A program made the translations under genes and the position numbers. A DNA stretch of 64,000 nucleotides, taken from positions 17,593,733-17,657,732 of the forward strand of contig NC_044574.1 of the NCBI RefSeq assembly GCF_901933205.1. Reading direction: 5' to 3'. The notes below the pieces were generated by a model. That model had not been told where the DNA came from and did not search any database. It worked only from the letters and a program-made list of their open reading frames with translations. The DNA comes from Camarhynchus parvulus. Lineage: Eukaryota; Chordata; Aves; Passeriformes; Thraupidae. This document shows, in pieces, positions 36,240 through 47,882 of the stretch. Position 1 is the first letter of the stretch; each line of letters starts with the position of its first letter.

Positions 36240-37439
36240 TGTATTTTCATACTTCTAGCCACCTAACATTTCCTCCAGGGCACAGGATAACCAAATCGTA
36301 CATTACAGACTATCTACAGTTGCCCTCACTTTCCAATTCTCCAGAATTGCCATAACTGGAACAGCTGAGACCATTTCCTTCCTCAAAATAATCTTGAAAT
36401 ATTGAATCAGAACTTTTTGTTACAGAAAGAACTTTATCAGCATGAGCCTTAATCTAGTGATACATTTACGTAAGATCACATCAGGGAAAAGCTGATTATT
36501 GTATAGCTTGGGTGGGAAAAAACAGCTTTTTAAAGGGGTTTAGCAGGCCAGCACTACTTAAAATCAGAAGATTGTTACTTGTGAGTATTCAAGGAATGGT
36601 GCTATCTTTGATTATGTACTGTCAACATTTGTTAAATGCCTGTCCAGGCAGAGCAGTGACAGTGTATTTACAGTGTTACAGCGAAATCCTCAAAGGGAAC
36701 AGTGATACACAGTACTCCGAAACTAGAGAAGCAGATTCATCAAGAGCATGCCTCATTCTAACACTTCCAGATGACAGGAAGCACTCTGCAAACTTCCACC
36801 ACTACCTGTCAGAAAATCAAAGTTGTCACTTCCTAGTGAACTCTCAGGAATCTCCATATTGTGTTCTTACTGCAGAGAAGTACTGCAGGAAAGAAATAGA
36901 AAAGCTGTAATTTAAGTCTCACACTTCTTCCATGCAGCAGATTACATATAAATTGAAGACATATTTGAAAAACAACGAGAAGTCTCATTTTTATCTACAT
37001 CTGTTAAATGACAGAAGACTCAGGTATTTCTCATAGTTAATGAACAAGACCTATCATTTCTCATTTTCCTCTTTGGGCAAATACATACATAAAACAAACT
37101 CACTTTTACAAAAAGTGAGCCTGGAGTTAGTTTATAGTAATAAAGGATGAAAAAACATGAAATTTTCATGTATTCCTATACTGCTTATGAAGGCAGCACA
37201 GCTGGAGCTGTTCATCTTGGATGAATTATAATAAACTTTAGATTCAGTAACTGCACATTTTGACAGCTGAGTAGCAAACACTTAGTTTTTTATTAACCTA
37301 AGGAGCCTGAGAAGGTACCAGGGAGTTATACCTGTTACCTGTCTTAGACATGGGTATTTTTCTGTGTCTTCTCAATCAAGTGACACAAGGATGTCTGACA
37401 CAGTACCTCAGCTGCATGCTCTGATGTCACTAGTGTGAT

Positions 37440-37512
37440 CCACGGCAGGGGGCTTGGAACCAGATGATCTTTATGATCCCTTCCAACCCAGGCCATTCAG
37501 TTATTCTATGAC
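37440..37512 (+). mobile_element. CR1 LINE 3' tail, 73 bp
   Basis: CAGGGGGCTTGGAACCAGATG, then GATCCCTTCCAACCCAGGCCA, then TTATTCTATGA match the last stretch of CR1 in plus orientation. It is extremely 5'-truncated and non-coding. The terminal octamer repeat is reduced to one clear copy. Confidence 0.88.
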
Positions 37513-39331
37513 ATCCACCAGCTTTCATGTCTTTCACCTACGTCTCTGTTCATGAACTTTACTGTGTCATAGGTAAGATTTTATTAAACACAACTGGTAG
37601 GGGTCACTCATTAATCGAACACATCTATGAATGGAGAAGGGATTGGCTCTTGGCCCAACTTGCCAATTACTTTATCAGCAATTTAAAAGATGCTATTAAT
37701 TGCTGATATGGCCAAATGCAAAGACTGGTGAGCAAATAACCAGAAGGACAGTTTATTGTTATAGGATTAACTCAGCAATTATTTTTTCAGTCCAGCAAAA
37801 TGCAAAACCACACTTCTAGGAGGAAAGAATAAAGAGACTTTATCTTTCTTCAAACACAAAAACCCCTCAACCCCTCAGATGAGCATTCTGGTTTAGAGTG
37901 CAAACTTCCAAAGAGATCAGAAAACAGAGGAGTAACTTCAAAGAATGATTGCGAAGTAAAGGGAGTAAAGGCATTACTATGTCTCTGTGAAGACACTCAC
38001 CAGTGGCAAAGAAATCTGAATATGGAAAACTTTTGAGGCTGAGGAATATGAAGCAATTATGACTGAAAAGCTAAAAACTCAAGCTAGACAAATCTGGAAA
38101 ATAAGATAAAATTTTAAAGTAATTAAATATGTGCGGGGGATCCCTTTATTGGTTCATTTTGTTAAAAATAACAATCATATTTGAAATACAAATCATGATC
38201 CAATTCCTGGTGAAAAGACTTCTGCCTGAGGAAGGTCAACTTAGAAGATTACTGTGATCATCTCTGGATTTAAAAAAAAAATGCTGTTTTTTGCAGATTA
38301 AAGGAAAGAGCACTATGTTGTTCTCTCCTCATTTCACAGGTTGTTTGCAAGGTAACCTTCATCATCATAAAAAGCTGCAAATATAAGTGTAAAAATAGGA
38401 ATATAGTACACAACTCTATCTAGCAATTCTATCAGATTTTCTGACAAATTCAAGAGGTTACAACAATGCTTCTAACACCACCTCAATTCCACCAGGTAAG
38501 CTCAAGATTAATGAGTTTCTTTAGGATGAATTCATTTTTCTGCATTTGCCTACGTTATCCTTCAGCATAGATGACTGTCAGAGCTCCACACAGATCTGTA
38601 TGTAATCAGATGATTATAATTTAGCACTATGTTAAATGCCCAAGTGATTAAAACACATGAATAATTGAAGGGATTCCTAATGGATTAATTACAATAATGT
38701 TCTTTAGTATATCCTATTTTCATAGCTTTAGGCAATATCAAGTGGTTCAAATTAATAAATCATCTCATAGATCACATGATTTTCTACGACCTACAGTTCA
38801 GCCCTTGAAGCTATTGGTTAGGAAGGAAGCCATAAACAGTGCAAATAATAATGAGATTTTTGACCTTCCACTGTCATGTAAATTGATGTGTGCCTGGCAT
38901 AGGCCAACTTCACATCTCAACTCAAAAGCTTTCAGCTTTGTCATTGTCCCCATCTCGTAACTGGATGTGTTAACTCTAAAAGGGACTAAAATAGAAGAGC
39001 AAAAGCAGGGAACAGATTTAGGAAGAAATGAATATTCTTTTTCAAAAAATATACACATACTGAGTGCCTGTAAAAGAAAAAATATTAAATACTTTACAGG
39101 ACATGAAGATTCATACTACATGCTGACAATTAATGTATAGAGAGCTATAATACAGGTTATTCCCCAGTACGCAGCTCTTCAGATTGTAAAAATCAAGTCA
39201 AATAAATGAGAAATAGACATTCATACCACTTGTTTGACTTTTTTCTTTCAAGCTTTGCCTCTGATATGCTGATTTTCTTCTTTCTTTTTCATTATGACTT
39301 CTATTTATATTTCATTTATTTCTGAGTGAGT

Positions 39332-39372
39332 ACCCCAGGTACTCATTTCTGGCAGTACCAAGTACCTGGGGT
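39332..39372. repeat. Inverted repeat, perfect 12-bp arms, 17-nt loop
   Basis: ACCCCAGGTACT (39332-39343) and AGTACCTGGGGT (39361-39372) are exact reverse complements. The stem is stable for its length and is longer than most other palindromes in the window. No repeat family explains it. Confidence 0.85.
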
Positions 39373-39587
39373 CCACCAGCCAAAATACTGTGATTCTCAC
39401 AATTTGGTAAAGCCACTTCTGTCATATACTGTGTAATGGTCAAGCAAAAAAATGCTAATTTATATTTTTCAATGATGACTGAGCAAATGTTAACTGCAGA
39501 GTTGAGCAAGCTATACAGAATTGGTTAAGCACCATTATTGTCCCACACTAGAGATCAGAAAACCAGAGATCAAATTAAGTGACTAAC

Positions 39588-40073
39588 TTAGAAATATCGC
39601 CTGACTTGGAGGGACAACAGCAAGGAAATAAAAATGCTAAATATGTGCATTGGTAATAACAAAAAGCAGGTCCTACAAGGTGTGTCCCATGCTCCTGACA
39701 GGGTCACCACGATGTGCATGTTCAGGACAGTGAGCACATCTGAATCACCAGCAGTGATGCCGCACACTGACACCAGCAGGCCATAGGGATACTGCTGCAC
39801 TCTGCAGTACAATGCAGTGACGTCTGTCTGACTGTATGTATCAAACAATAACACAAAAATCACTGCAATATAAAAAGGAAAATGAAACTTAAAGAAACTC
39901 CTGACTGTGATTCTGTAATGAGGGATGGAGATTGAAATGAGTACACAAAGAAGACAGAGAAAGAAAGGGGAAAGGAGAAAAACCATTAGGATCTTCCTAA
40001 GATCCTGCATTAGGATCTTCCATAACATACCTTTCTTTTTAAAATGAAAATTCAATTTGCAACGAAATACCAA
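39588..40073 (-). other. 161-codon open frame with a GC-richer core, uncertain coding status
   Basis: This is the longest open frame in the window. Its central third (about 39665-39831 on the minus strand) is much richer in GC than the flanks. Its in-frame codons favour CTG, GTG, ATC, AAC and ACC, and an acceptor-like TTATTGTTTGATACATACAG abuts it at 39832. The outer thirds are hydrophobic and AT-rich, as translated intron tends to be. No good donor is visible and I recognise no domain. It could be a diverged exon, a retrocopy remnant or chance. Confidence 0.22.
39988..40006. repeat. Short palindrome plus direct copy
   Basis: AGGATCTT-CCT-AAGATCCT forms 8-bp arms around 3 nt, and the left arm recurs at 40012-40019 in TTAGGATCTTCC. 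A local slippage origin is likely. Confidence 0.75.
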
Positions 40074-41865
40074 TGCTGAAAATGAAAGCTAGTTTCAGGA
40101 CACATGGTGTTATCAAATTTCTTTTTTAATTTCCCCATATATGATAAATGGGAACACTACCAGTTCATGTAAGTAATATGACAGTTGTCCCACAATGCCC
40201 CAAACTCTTCTTCTTTCATTGTTTATCATCCAAGAAGAGAAATACTAAAGTTTCAGCATGTATTTTGAGATATTAACACTTTGCAGAAGGATGAAAGCGT
40301 GACTTAGCATCCAGATACTTCTCACAGACCAAATTCTGTATCACATTAGTATTGCTAAGTATTCTGTGAAGTCCTGATTACTTAAGCAAGTGAAGTACTA
40401 CGGCATTAACTACAATAACTTGGTCATTATCACAAACAAATTCTAATTTAGGTGACTGTCTATGACTTTCCTATGTTCCTTTGATAATCCATGAAAACTA
40501 TATTGTAGCACTTCATGAGGATGCTTTCAAATAACCATCACACACCCAAGGGGAGAGGTTGTTACTTAAAACCTCTGATAATGATTCCAGAAAGCAAGAT
40601 TTTATGATGTCTGAACTTCCAGCACAGGATGAAAAACATTGTAACTCAGTTCATCTTCATGAGACAGCACATCAATTTTCATCTTACCACACTAATACAT
40701 ACTACTTTCTACTAATTCAAAAAGGTCAAATTAATCTAAAAAGAAGAAATACTTGCACTACTGAATAATCTCCAACCTTGCTAAATTCCTTTCAAAATAA
40801 TTCATGTTCTCATTTCCATTTTAAGTGATACATTAAAATTTGAGCACACACAGGTTTTTACACCATGACAAGTTATTTCTTTCCAGATACTAATTTTGCT
40901 CAAACTCTGTATTAAAAGATCGTGTCAGAAAACTTTCAGAGAGTGTTTCCATGTAAAAACTGTTTAGCTGAAAACATCATTACACATCCCAGGTCATCTG
41001 CAGGTATTTATAAATTGCTGTTTTTGATAGTGGTAGCAAAGTTTTTATGATGGAAAAAGACACATCAATAAGATAAAAACCCTAAACATTGCTGTGTTAG
41101 AGAGAAACAAAGAGCAGAGAAGTCATCTGACTTTTAGCACTCAACTTCCCTCCTTAAATTGAGCAGGTAAATTCCCTCAATTCAGTCTACAGTCCTACAG
41201 AGAGATGCTGGAACAGAGGGCAACCCAGAATTGCTGTATGTTCTGCCCCAAACTGTCCTGCTCTGGCTACATTTTCAACCTGATTAAGTGCCTAGAGTTA
41301 GGCAGCATGAATGCATTTCATTATGTCCACTCAATCTCTATCAAGTCCTAACATTCACAGGCACTGTGGGATCATGAAATGCAAAAGAGCCATAAAATTG
41401 AAAGTTATATTTCTAGCAGGGCAATGGAAGCCATTAAAAAGCCATTACCTATCAATAGTTGATGTACTCTGGCTACTTATTATGCCCTACTGTGAGGGTG
41501 TTTGTGAGTGGAGGGGTTAGGCAGGATGGGGGAACCCAAACAATAACACCTCAGGGTGGGAAGTACTGACAGTGCTAATTCTTTACAGCAACCACAATAT
41601 GGTAACCTAACAATAAAATGTATAATCTGCCAAAAAGGCAAGGAGAAAGTTCTATGCTATTTCACAACTGGTCTGAAGCAGATTGCACATCCATTTCACA
41701 GAACATACATTCCCAATGCTCCTGCCCAGAGGCTGTCATGCTTACTGTATTGTGGAAGTACCTAATGGCTCCAGTATATTAGGTACTATACTAACACATA
41801 CTAAGATATATTTCTTCTTCCTATGAACAACAATAAAAATAGGCAAAATGAAGGCCAGGCATAAG

Positions 41866-42003
41866 GTTTCATTGATTTTCTCCATTTGACAGATGGGGAA
41901 TGGAAGCCCAGTGAGAGTGAATGATTTGCCTGAGGCAGCATGCAGCAAAGACACGAATCTGACCTAGACAGCTCAAGTTCCAGACCAGCGCCTTCTCTCA
42001 TTA
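41866..42003 (+). mobile_element. MIR-type SINE relic
   Basis: CTCCATTTGACAGATGGGGAA, then GCCCAGTGAGAGTGAATGA, then TTTGCCTGAGGCAGCATGCAGC, then ACACGAATCTGACCTAG and CAGACCAGCGCCTT follow the MIR order (CCCATTTTACAGATGAGGAA, CAGAGAGGTTAAGTGA, CTTGCCCAAGGTCACACAGC, GAACCCAGGTCTG, CCAGAGCCC). It is old and diverged, and non-coding. This is the clearer of the two MIR copies in the window. Confidence 0.78.
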
Positions 42004-43910
42004 ATATCTGCTTCTTTATGCATTTTTTGGCCATTATCTAGGAAAAGAAGGAGCACTGCTCTGGCCCAGGTTTAATAGGATCACAGTCTTAAAATGATAC
42101 TCAGGAGTCAGAAACTTCAAAACTCAGATGATAAATTTTAAGCTGTATTGATTTGAGCTTCTTCCCTCACCTTCCATGTTCTTTAAACCCTCTCCAGTAA
42201 TTTGATTCAGGAGTGGAAGGAAGTCCTTTGAGAGCATATGAAACAGTATTTCAGTTTAACCAATAATGTGATTTTTCATCAATCAAATGCTAAATACTTG
42301 AAGAGAAAATAAACTTGAACTATAAAAAATGTTTCTGATGGCAGTTCAAATGATGTACACCTGTACAGTTCTGCAAATAGATAACAGATTCACTTTTGTG
42401 TCGCAACATTCACTTTTGTGCCTCATACATCCATCTTCTGAACGATGAGAAATGAAAACAACAGTAAACATGGATAAAACAAAAGTACTGCCTTAGATAA
42501 GATAGCTGCAGACAACATTTGAACAGGAGGTTTCTCTATCATTTCTTGCAAGGCAAAAAATCAAATACACAAACAGTAATGTTCAAAGTTTTTGGAGAAT
42601 CAGTACTTTATTAAAGTTCTAAGCCTTTACAATGTAATTAATTATATATTTGTGAGCTTTGTTTAACAGAAAGAAAAAGAAAGAGATTTAAAATAATAAA
42701 TTAAAGGTCAATGTGCCGAATTTTCAGCTGGAGATAATCACTAGAGCTGGGGGAGTGAGGAAACAAAACTCCCTAATAAAACAGTAGACTAGTTGATGAT
42801 AGAATGTTATGTAAATACTCACAAGACATTAAATTTATGATATGTGCCAAAAATGTGACCTAGAATATTTTTGTTTTAAGAATAGTATTGTTCTCTGAGT
42901 CTTGGGAAATGCAGTCTGAAGTCCTACTTCTGGGATAACTGCAAAATTATATCCTCATCTGAAAAAAAAGCAGTGATGGAAGAAGCAGGGAAAATAAGGC
43001 AGCAAAAATAAAGAGGTTACACAATCTCCTAGGTGTCTACTTATTTCCATAAGCAAGTCCTCAAAATTTGATCCTACTTACTGCAAGTTAATCATCCACA
43101 CCACTTGGAATATGGAAAAAACAAGTCATTACCATTGCAAAAGGAATCAAGAAACTTTGAAAAGAAAATATTGAATGCACATATAGTACAAATGATGAGC
43201 AAATTTATAAATTTTAAAAAATCGAAAGGAGCCTGATAATAAACCCTCAAAATATGGGGAAAAAGTAATAATCTTCTACCTTCTAATTTTATCACTGCCA
43301 GAAAAGGTCTTGTGGCAAAAGGTGTCAATCCCAAAACCACAGCTTTGCCACTCTGACACCTCTTATAAAACCTAAAAATTAATTTTGAGGCTACTTAAAG
43401 CAAGAATCTAGGCACCTGAGTGAAAGACTGAATAATGCTGATATAATGTTGGTATAATAATTGGCTGCAAGAAATATTTCTCAAAACTTTTGGACAATTT
43501 ACAGAGCTTAATGACCCATGAATAAAATACCTCCTGCCTAAGCAGCTCAAAAATAGGAAAATAATTGTCATCCAAATATTATTCACTGGTTTGTTCGGGC
43601 TTTTTTCTTCTAACAATGAATACATTAAGAACCATGCAGCCTTCCAGGAAAAAGTTAAGGAACTGTCACTGGTGAGGGAGGAAATCAACAAATATATTCC
43701 TTTCTCCTAAATAACTCCCATCGCTGTCATACTTTTTCCTTGCTCACGCAGATGGTTTATTCCTGGTATACCTGAGTACTCGAAGGCAGAAGCAAACCAG
43801 GTTCAGACCTAGGTTGCCTATATGGTTGGAGGGGAGTCGATAAGAGCAGCTTGGGGGTAATTGATGCTCCCAGCCTACTAGCAGTAAGAACACGTGGTTC
43901 TTTCTTTCCT
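42004..43910. other. AT-rich non-coding DNA, no gene recognised
   Basis: The only local structure I see is a direct repeat of ATTCACTTTTGTG at 42388-42400 and 42408-42420 (20-bp period). Minus-strand frames at 43092-43340 and 43395-43691 lack splice context and are treated as chance. Confidence 0.5.
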
Positions 43911-43913
43911 CAG

Positions 43914-44091
43914 AGTTGTGGGGCTTCCAATTGGAGACATGACCAGAGCACTAGAAAGTTCTCTGCTGGGTCTCACATGCACTGCTACCAATGAGACAAT
44001 TCACAATCAAACCTTCTCTGCACAGCAAAAATGTGTAGTGCAACCTAACCTCGGCCTATTTTCACTGGGAAACTCAAACATTCATAACTAA
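43914..44091 (+). CDS. Candidate terminal coding exon, protein not recognised
   Basis: An unusually good polypyrimidine tract and acceptor (GGTTCTTTCTTTCCTCAG, ending at 43913) is followed by a frame open for about 58 codons to a TAA at 44089-44091. The peptide contains two N-glycosylation-type sites (NET and NQT) and is not strongly compositionally biased. No canonical AATAAA follows closely; AT-rich sequence with AATAATAAG lies near 44157. I do not recognise the protein and see no matching upstream exon within the same 19 kb except the candidate at 24345, so linking them is speculation. A cryptic acceptor with a chance ORF is the main alternative. Confidence 0.25.
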
Positions 44092-44099
44092 AGAGACAT

Positions 44100-47000
44100 T
44101 TTTTCTAGACAAGTCTTAACTCTTTATCTTAATTGCCTTGCAAAGTTTTCTTTTTAATAATAAGAAAAAGTCTCTCTCCATGCTTCATGACAAAGGTTGA
44201 ACATCTTTCCCCTACATGAAGACCTTTAAAGTTTCATCCCAGCATAATCAAGATTAAGGGAGTTATAAGCAAAAATTAAACATCTGCAGAGAAGCATTTC
44301 AGTTCATCAGTTGCAGTAGCAGATGTAGTTGATTACTGTAATTTGAAAATAGAAAATGTAATGGCAAAGCTTTAGATTAAAGTAATTATACTGCAATAAT
44401 TATATGGAATTGAGTTTATTATATTAAAAGGTAATTCTAACATCTGAGCCATTTAAAATATATGCTGGTTAGTACTGAAGTTGAAATCTCCCTCAGATGC
44501 AATACAGAAAGCAGATTAAACTAGCATTCTGAAAGTATATCTGTGAGATAGAGTCTGTTTTGCAACCCAATTAAGTGCAAAGTTATTCTATTGCACTCAT
44601 ATCAGAGAAATTTAAAGTAGATTGTATTAAATCAATCAAAATATATTTAGGAAACTATTTAATCACATTATGGACTAACATCAAAATATTATAGAATTAT
44701 TACTTCAATTAATAGAAAAAGGGACCAGGTTTTTTTATTATTATTATTTTATTTTCCTGCAAGTTTAGTAATGATTATGATAGAAAGACATAATTTTTAT
44801 CACAACTGCTTTTGAAGGATATTGAATTCAAGTGTTATACTCCTGTTAAGACTTATAATTCTTAGTATTTATTAAACTCCACCACCAAGTGTTGGTTTTG
44901 AGCTCTTTTTTGGTTTGGGAAGGTTTGGGGTTGGGGGGGTAAATTTTACAATAGGATGTAAAGAACATTTAATCCTCTTCTGAAAAGTGTAAATTCATCC
45001 CAGAAACAGACCCAGAAATGAATCCTCTCCACCCTCAGCATTTTACAGCTGTTCCTCTGCTCCAAGGCTTCACGGCCAATACCTCCACACCTTCACTGTT
45101 CAGAGGTTAGAACGACTTTGAGTGAATAAAATATCTCTATGTAGAAAAAAACTCAATTCCAAGACTCAGCAAATGCTTAATCCCCATAGATGACAGCCTA
45201 GAAGAAACACTTTTCTAAATGTGACCTGAGGCAAAGTGAAAGGGAGACTGAACATTTTCATTATTTCTCAACACATCTTTTAAAAATGGCCTAATTTGAA
45301 AGTGGATTGACTTTATATACTTGAACGCTTGAGGAACTGCAGTTTGCTGGTACCTAGAAAACCTGAAAATATAGGAACCAAGCAGGGGGACACTTTTTGG
45401 CTTTGGGTATAATCAGCTCTGAGCACAGAAAATTTCTGAACCATAATTAGCATTCAGTTAACTTTGTGTGAGCTGCCTGATGTTGGCACATAAAAATCTT
45501 TCCTTTTAACTAACTGATAAAGGGAGAGAGGTAGGTTTAATGCAGCAGAACTTTAGAATTCTTATAAAAAGAAGAAATTAAAGTTCAAAGAAAAATCATT
45601 TATATAATCTCCAGCAGCGCACATTATTAAAAGCTATTCATATACTGTGCACTTGATGGCTACTGAATTCTCTTGCTTAATTTGCACTCAAATTACCACA
45701 GCAGTAAGCCTCAAAATAAGAAGATAGCAGAAATACAGTAATCTACTACTTTAAAACAATCCAGGACATTGATATGGCCAGATGGTAACAGGAACTCCAA
45801 GAACCAAGCAACAAAGGAAGCACAAGAGTCTCTTCATGTGTGATCTGACGTGGCTTTTCTGGCTCCTCAGAAAGCACCTGTGGCAGTTCTCCCACAGTCT
45901 TTAAATAGTTTTAAGAATCAGATCTTTGGTTCTAAGGGAGGTCTGGAAACTGAATGTCTTTCCTCGCTGTTTAGAATAATTCTATCTTTTGTTTGCATGG
46001 CATAAGACTAGACATGTCTCTCATCTTTTCTAAGAAAAGAAGTAGCTTTTGTTCTTCTTCATCTAGACCAATTTTTTTCCTTTCTTTTCCCATATTTGCA
46101 TGTAAAAGAACACAGATATTTTATTCTACACACATCACAAAATGAAACAACTATTTCTGTAGCAAAACCCAGAGAGCTTTAATTTTACTTGCACAGGAAA
46201 TAGAAAATATCCCATTTCTTTATCCTAGGTATTGATTCAAATATCAATGTATTCAACAATATCTTTCTAATTATATTGGGCAAAGAAATCAAATAATGTT
46301 GAAAAAATATCCAACATTTGCATTTTTTCTATGCCTACTTTTTACTATTTCAACAATCTAGAAAAACCAGGATACAGTTCTGAATACAAGTGTTTGCTCC
46401 ATTTCAAAATATTATATTTTGGACTTCAAATCTAATTTGCTGCTCATTTTTGATCAATAAAAAATAGATAAAAAATAAAAGAGAGCAACATTTGTGCAGT
46501 ATCTTTATACCCATTTATTAGATTGTTAATCCACTGGATTATTAGAAAGTCTTTGAAGACTTTAGTATTTAGATAGTAAAATAACCAAAATCTTTGGTTG
46601 TTCTAAAAATTCATTGGAAAAGAAAGGCATAAATGCACAAGAATTGCATCTCTTTATGTCAGCAGTTCTGCTAAATTTAACAGTCACAAAATATGCAACA
46701 GCAGATTTTTTTATACATGAAAATTATGTACTACCATTTTTAACCAATCCTGAACTTTGTTCATAAATGTACTTGATATTTAAAATAATAAACAGGATAA
46801 AAATATGCACAAGTATTAAATAAATTTCCAAGGCCCCCAAATCCACTAAAATCACCATTTATAGATTTCCAAGCTGTTTGAGAAGGCGTTTTCATCTATG
46901 GAAAGGAAGGTAAATCAGTAATCACTGGTATTCTTCAAAAGTCAATACTGAAAGATATTGTCAGGTTTATCAGACTTTTCTAAACAGTGGACACGTCCAG

Positions 47001-47270
47001 GAAAGGCCCAGACCATTGCAAAGCCACATAATACAAAGAAATTACTTAAAAATGCAATGTAGGGGTAATTTCTGTCTTGTAAGACATCCAGTACTACTCA
47101 GTTATCCCATGGCTAGAAAATTGTAGAAGAAACTCCTTCTGAATTCAGTATTTTTGGTGCCTTGAGTTATCCATCCAATGAAAGCCAGAACATGTAGGCA
47201 CTAATGGTTACAATGCAGCCACTTTTTCTAAAAATGGCAAGACTAGGGTTGATAGCAGTACTCTCAGTGG
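44100..47270. other. AT-rich non-coding DNA, no gene recognised
   Basis: Strongly AT-rich with a short ATT microsatellite at 44731-44750. Poly-pyrimidine tracts occur near 46060-46100. No repeat family, exon or RNA gene can be supported. Confidence 0.55.
44731..44750. repeat. (ATT)n microsatellite
   Basis: A T run is followed by four to five ATT units in an AT-rich context. Confidence 0.75.
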
Positions 47271-47486
47271 TGTGAAACTGAGCACTGCAAAACATTCTTG
47301 TGCATCTGAGGAGGATCCAAGCTGAGGTACAAATGCTTTGGTCCATGCAGCAGCAGGAGCACAGGAGGGGTGATGGCTGTGCAAGTCACCAGGGCCCTTC
47401 AGGGGCTCACAACCCCTGGAACTGGGCTGCACAACTGCCAAAGCTTTTGGTCCAATGTGGTGCAGTTTATAGCTTCTCCTCACAGG

Positions 47487-47492
47487 CACAAC
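47487..47492. repeat. Target-site duplication, left copy
   Basis: CACAAC directly precedes the LTR start and is repeated exactly at 47877-47882. Confidence 0.88.
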
Positions 47493-47876
47493 TGTCACAG
47501 ACATCTCTTTGTGAAAAATCTTTGGGATTTTTCCTTCTGAGAAGCTGTGGCCTCAGAAACAGATGTAAACAATGGTTATCTGCTGCTGTGGAATGCAACA
47601 GGGTGATCCGTGATTGGTCTCGTGTGGATGTTTTGGTTCAGTGACCAGTCATGGCAGAGCTGGCTCTTGCTCTCTGCCGGGCCAGCTGCCTTTGTTATCA
47701 TTCTTCTTTCTTTCCTACTCTTAGCTTAGCAGCTTCTGGAAACCTCTCCTTTTTTTTCTTTTTAGTATAGTTATACTATATGTATATATCTTAGAATAAT
47801 AAATCAAGCCTTCTAAATATGGAGTCAGATCTATGTCTCTTCCCTCATCCTGAAAACCCTTGTGACCACCATCACA
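47493..47876 (+). mobile_element. Solo LTR of an ERVK-like endogenous retrovirus (plus strand)
   Basis: A 384-bp unit starts TGTCACAGAC and ends CCATCACA, with a perfect 6-bp CACAAC duplication on both sides. Internal words such as AACAATGGTTATCTGCTGCT, GTGGAATGCAACAGG and GTGATTGGTCTCGTG are ones I recall from a very common songbird LTR family. There is an inverted CCAAT (ATTGG), a pyrimidine-rich TTTGTTATCATTCTTC stretch, a TA-rich block near 47766-47790 and AATAAA at 47798-47803, all in plus order. A 6-bp duplication is typical of class II (betaretrovirus-like) integration. No internal coding region remains. Confidence 0.92.
47798..47803 (+). terminator. AATAAA polyadenylation signal of the solo LTR
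   Basis: AATAAA lies 73 bp before the LTR end, in the position expected for the R region. It could act as a cryptic poly-A signal for any plus-strand transcript crossing it; that is inference. Confidence 0.65.
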
Positions 47877-47882
47877 CACAAC
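47877..47882. repeat. Target-site duplication, right copy
   Basis: CACAAC directly follows the LTR and equals 47487-47492. Confidence 0.88.

Larger units (their letters stand above)
27401..37435. other. Transposon-poor AT-rich DNA, no gene recognised
   Basis: Ten kilobases without recognisable CR1, LTR or SINE copies. Small features are a 9-bp-arm inverted repeat at 34188-34211 and a cluster of ACTTATRC words at 36173-36239. Plus-strand frames at 28588-28788 and 36512-36910 have slightly coding-like codons but no splice context. I call no gene. Confidence 0.5.
37513..41865. other. AT-rich DNA with short inverted repeats, no gene called
   Basis: It contains two inverted repeats (39332-39372 and 39988-40006) and one isolated GC-richer minus-strand ORF (39588-40073), listed separately. 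No transposon is recognised. An acceptor-like TCTCCTCATTTCACAG near 38340 is followed by donor-like sites at 38352 and 38494, but the intervening frames contain stops. Confidence 0.5.

Noticed and set aside
36512..36910. 132-codon plus frame with a slightly coding-like second half
   Set aside because: It starts on a non-ATG codon and lacks a supported acceptor. Length alone is within chance for 64 kb, and no domain is seen.
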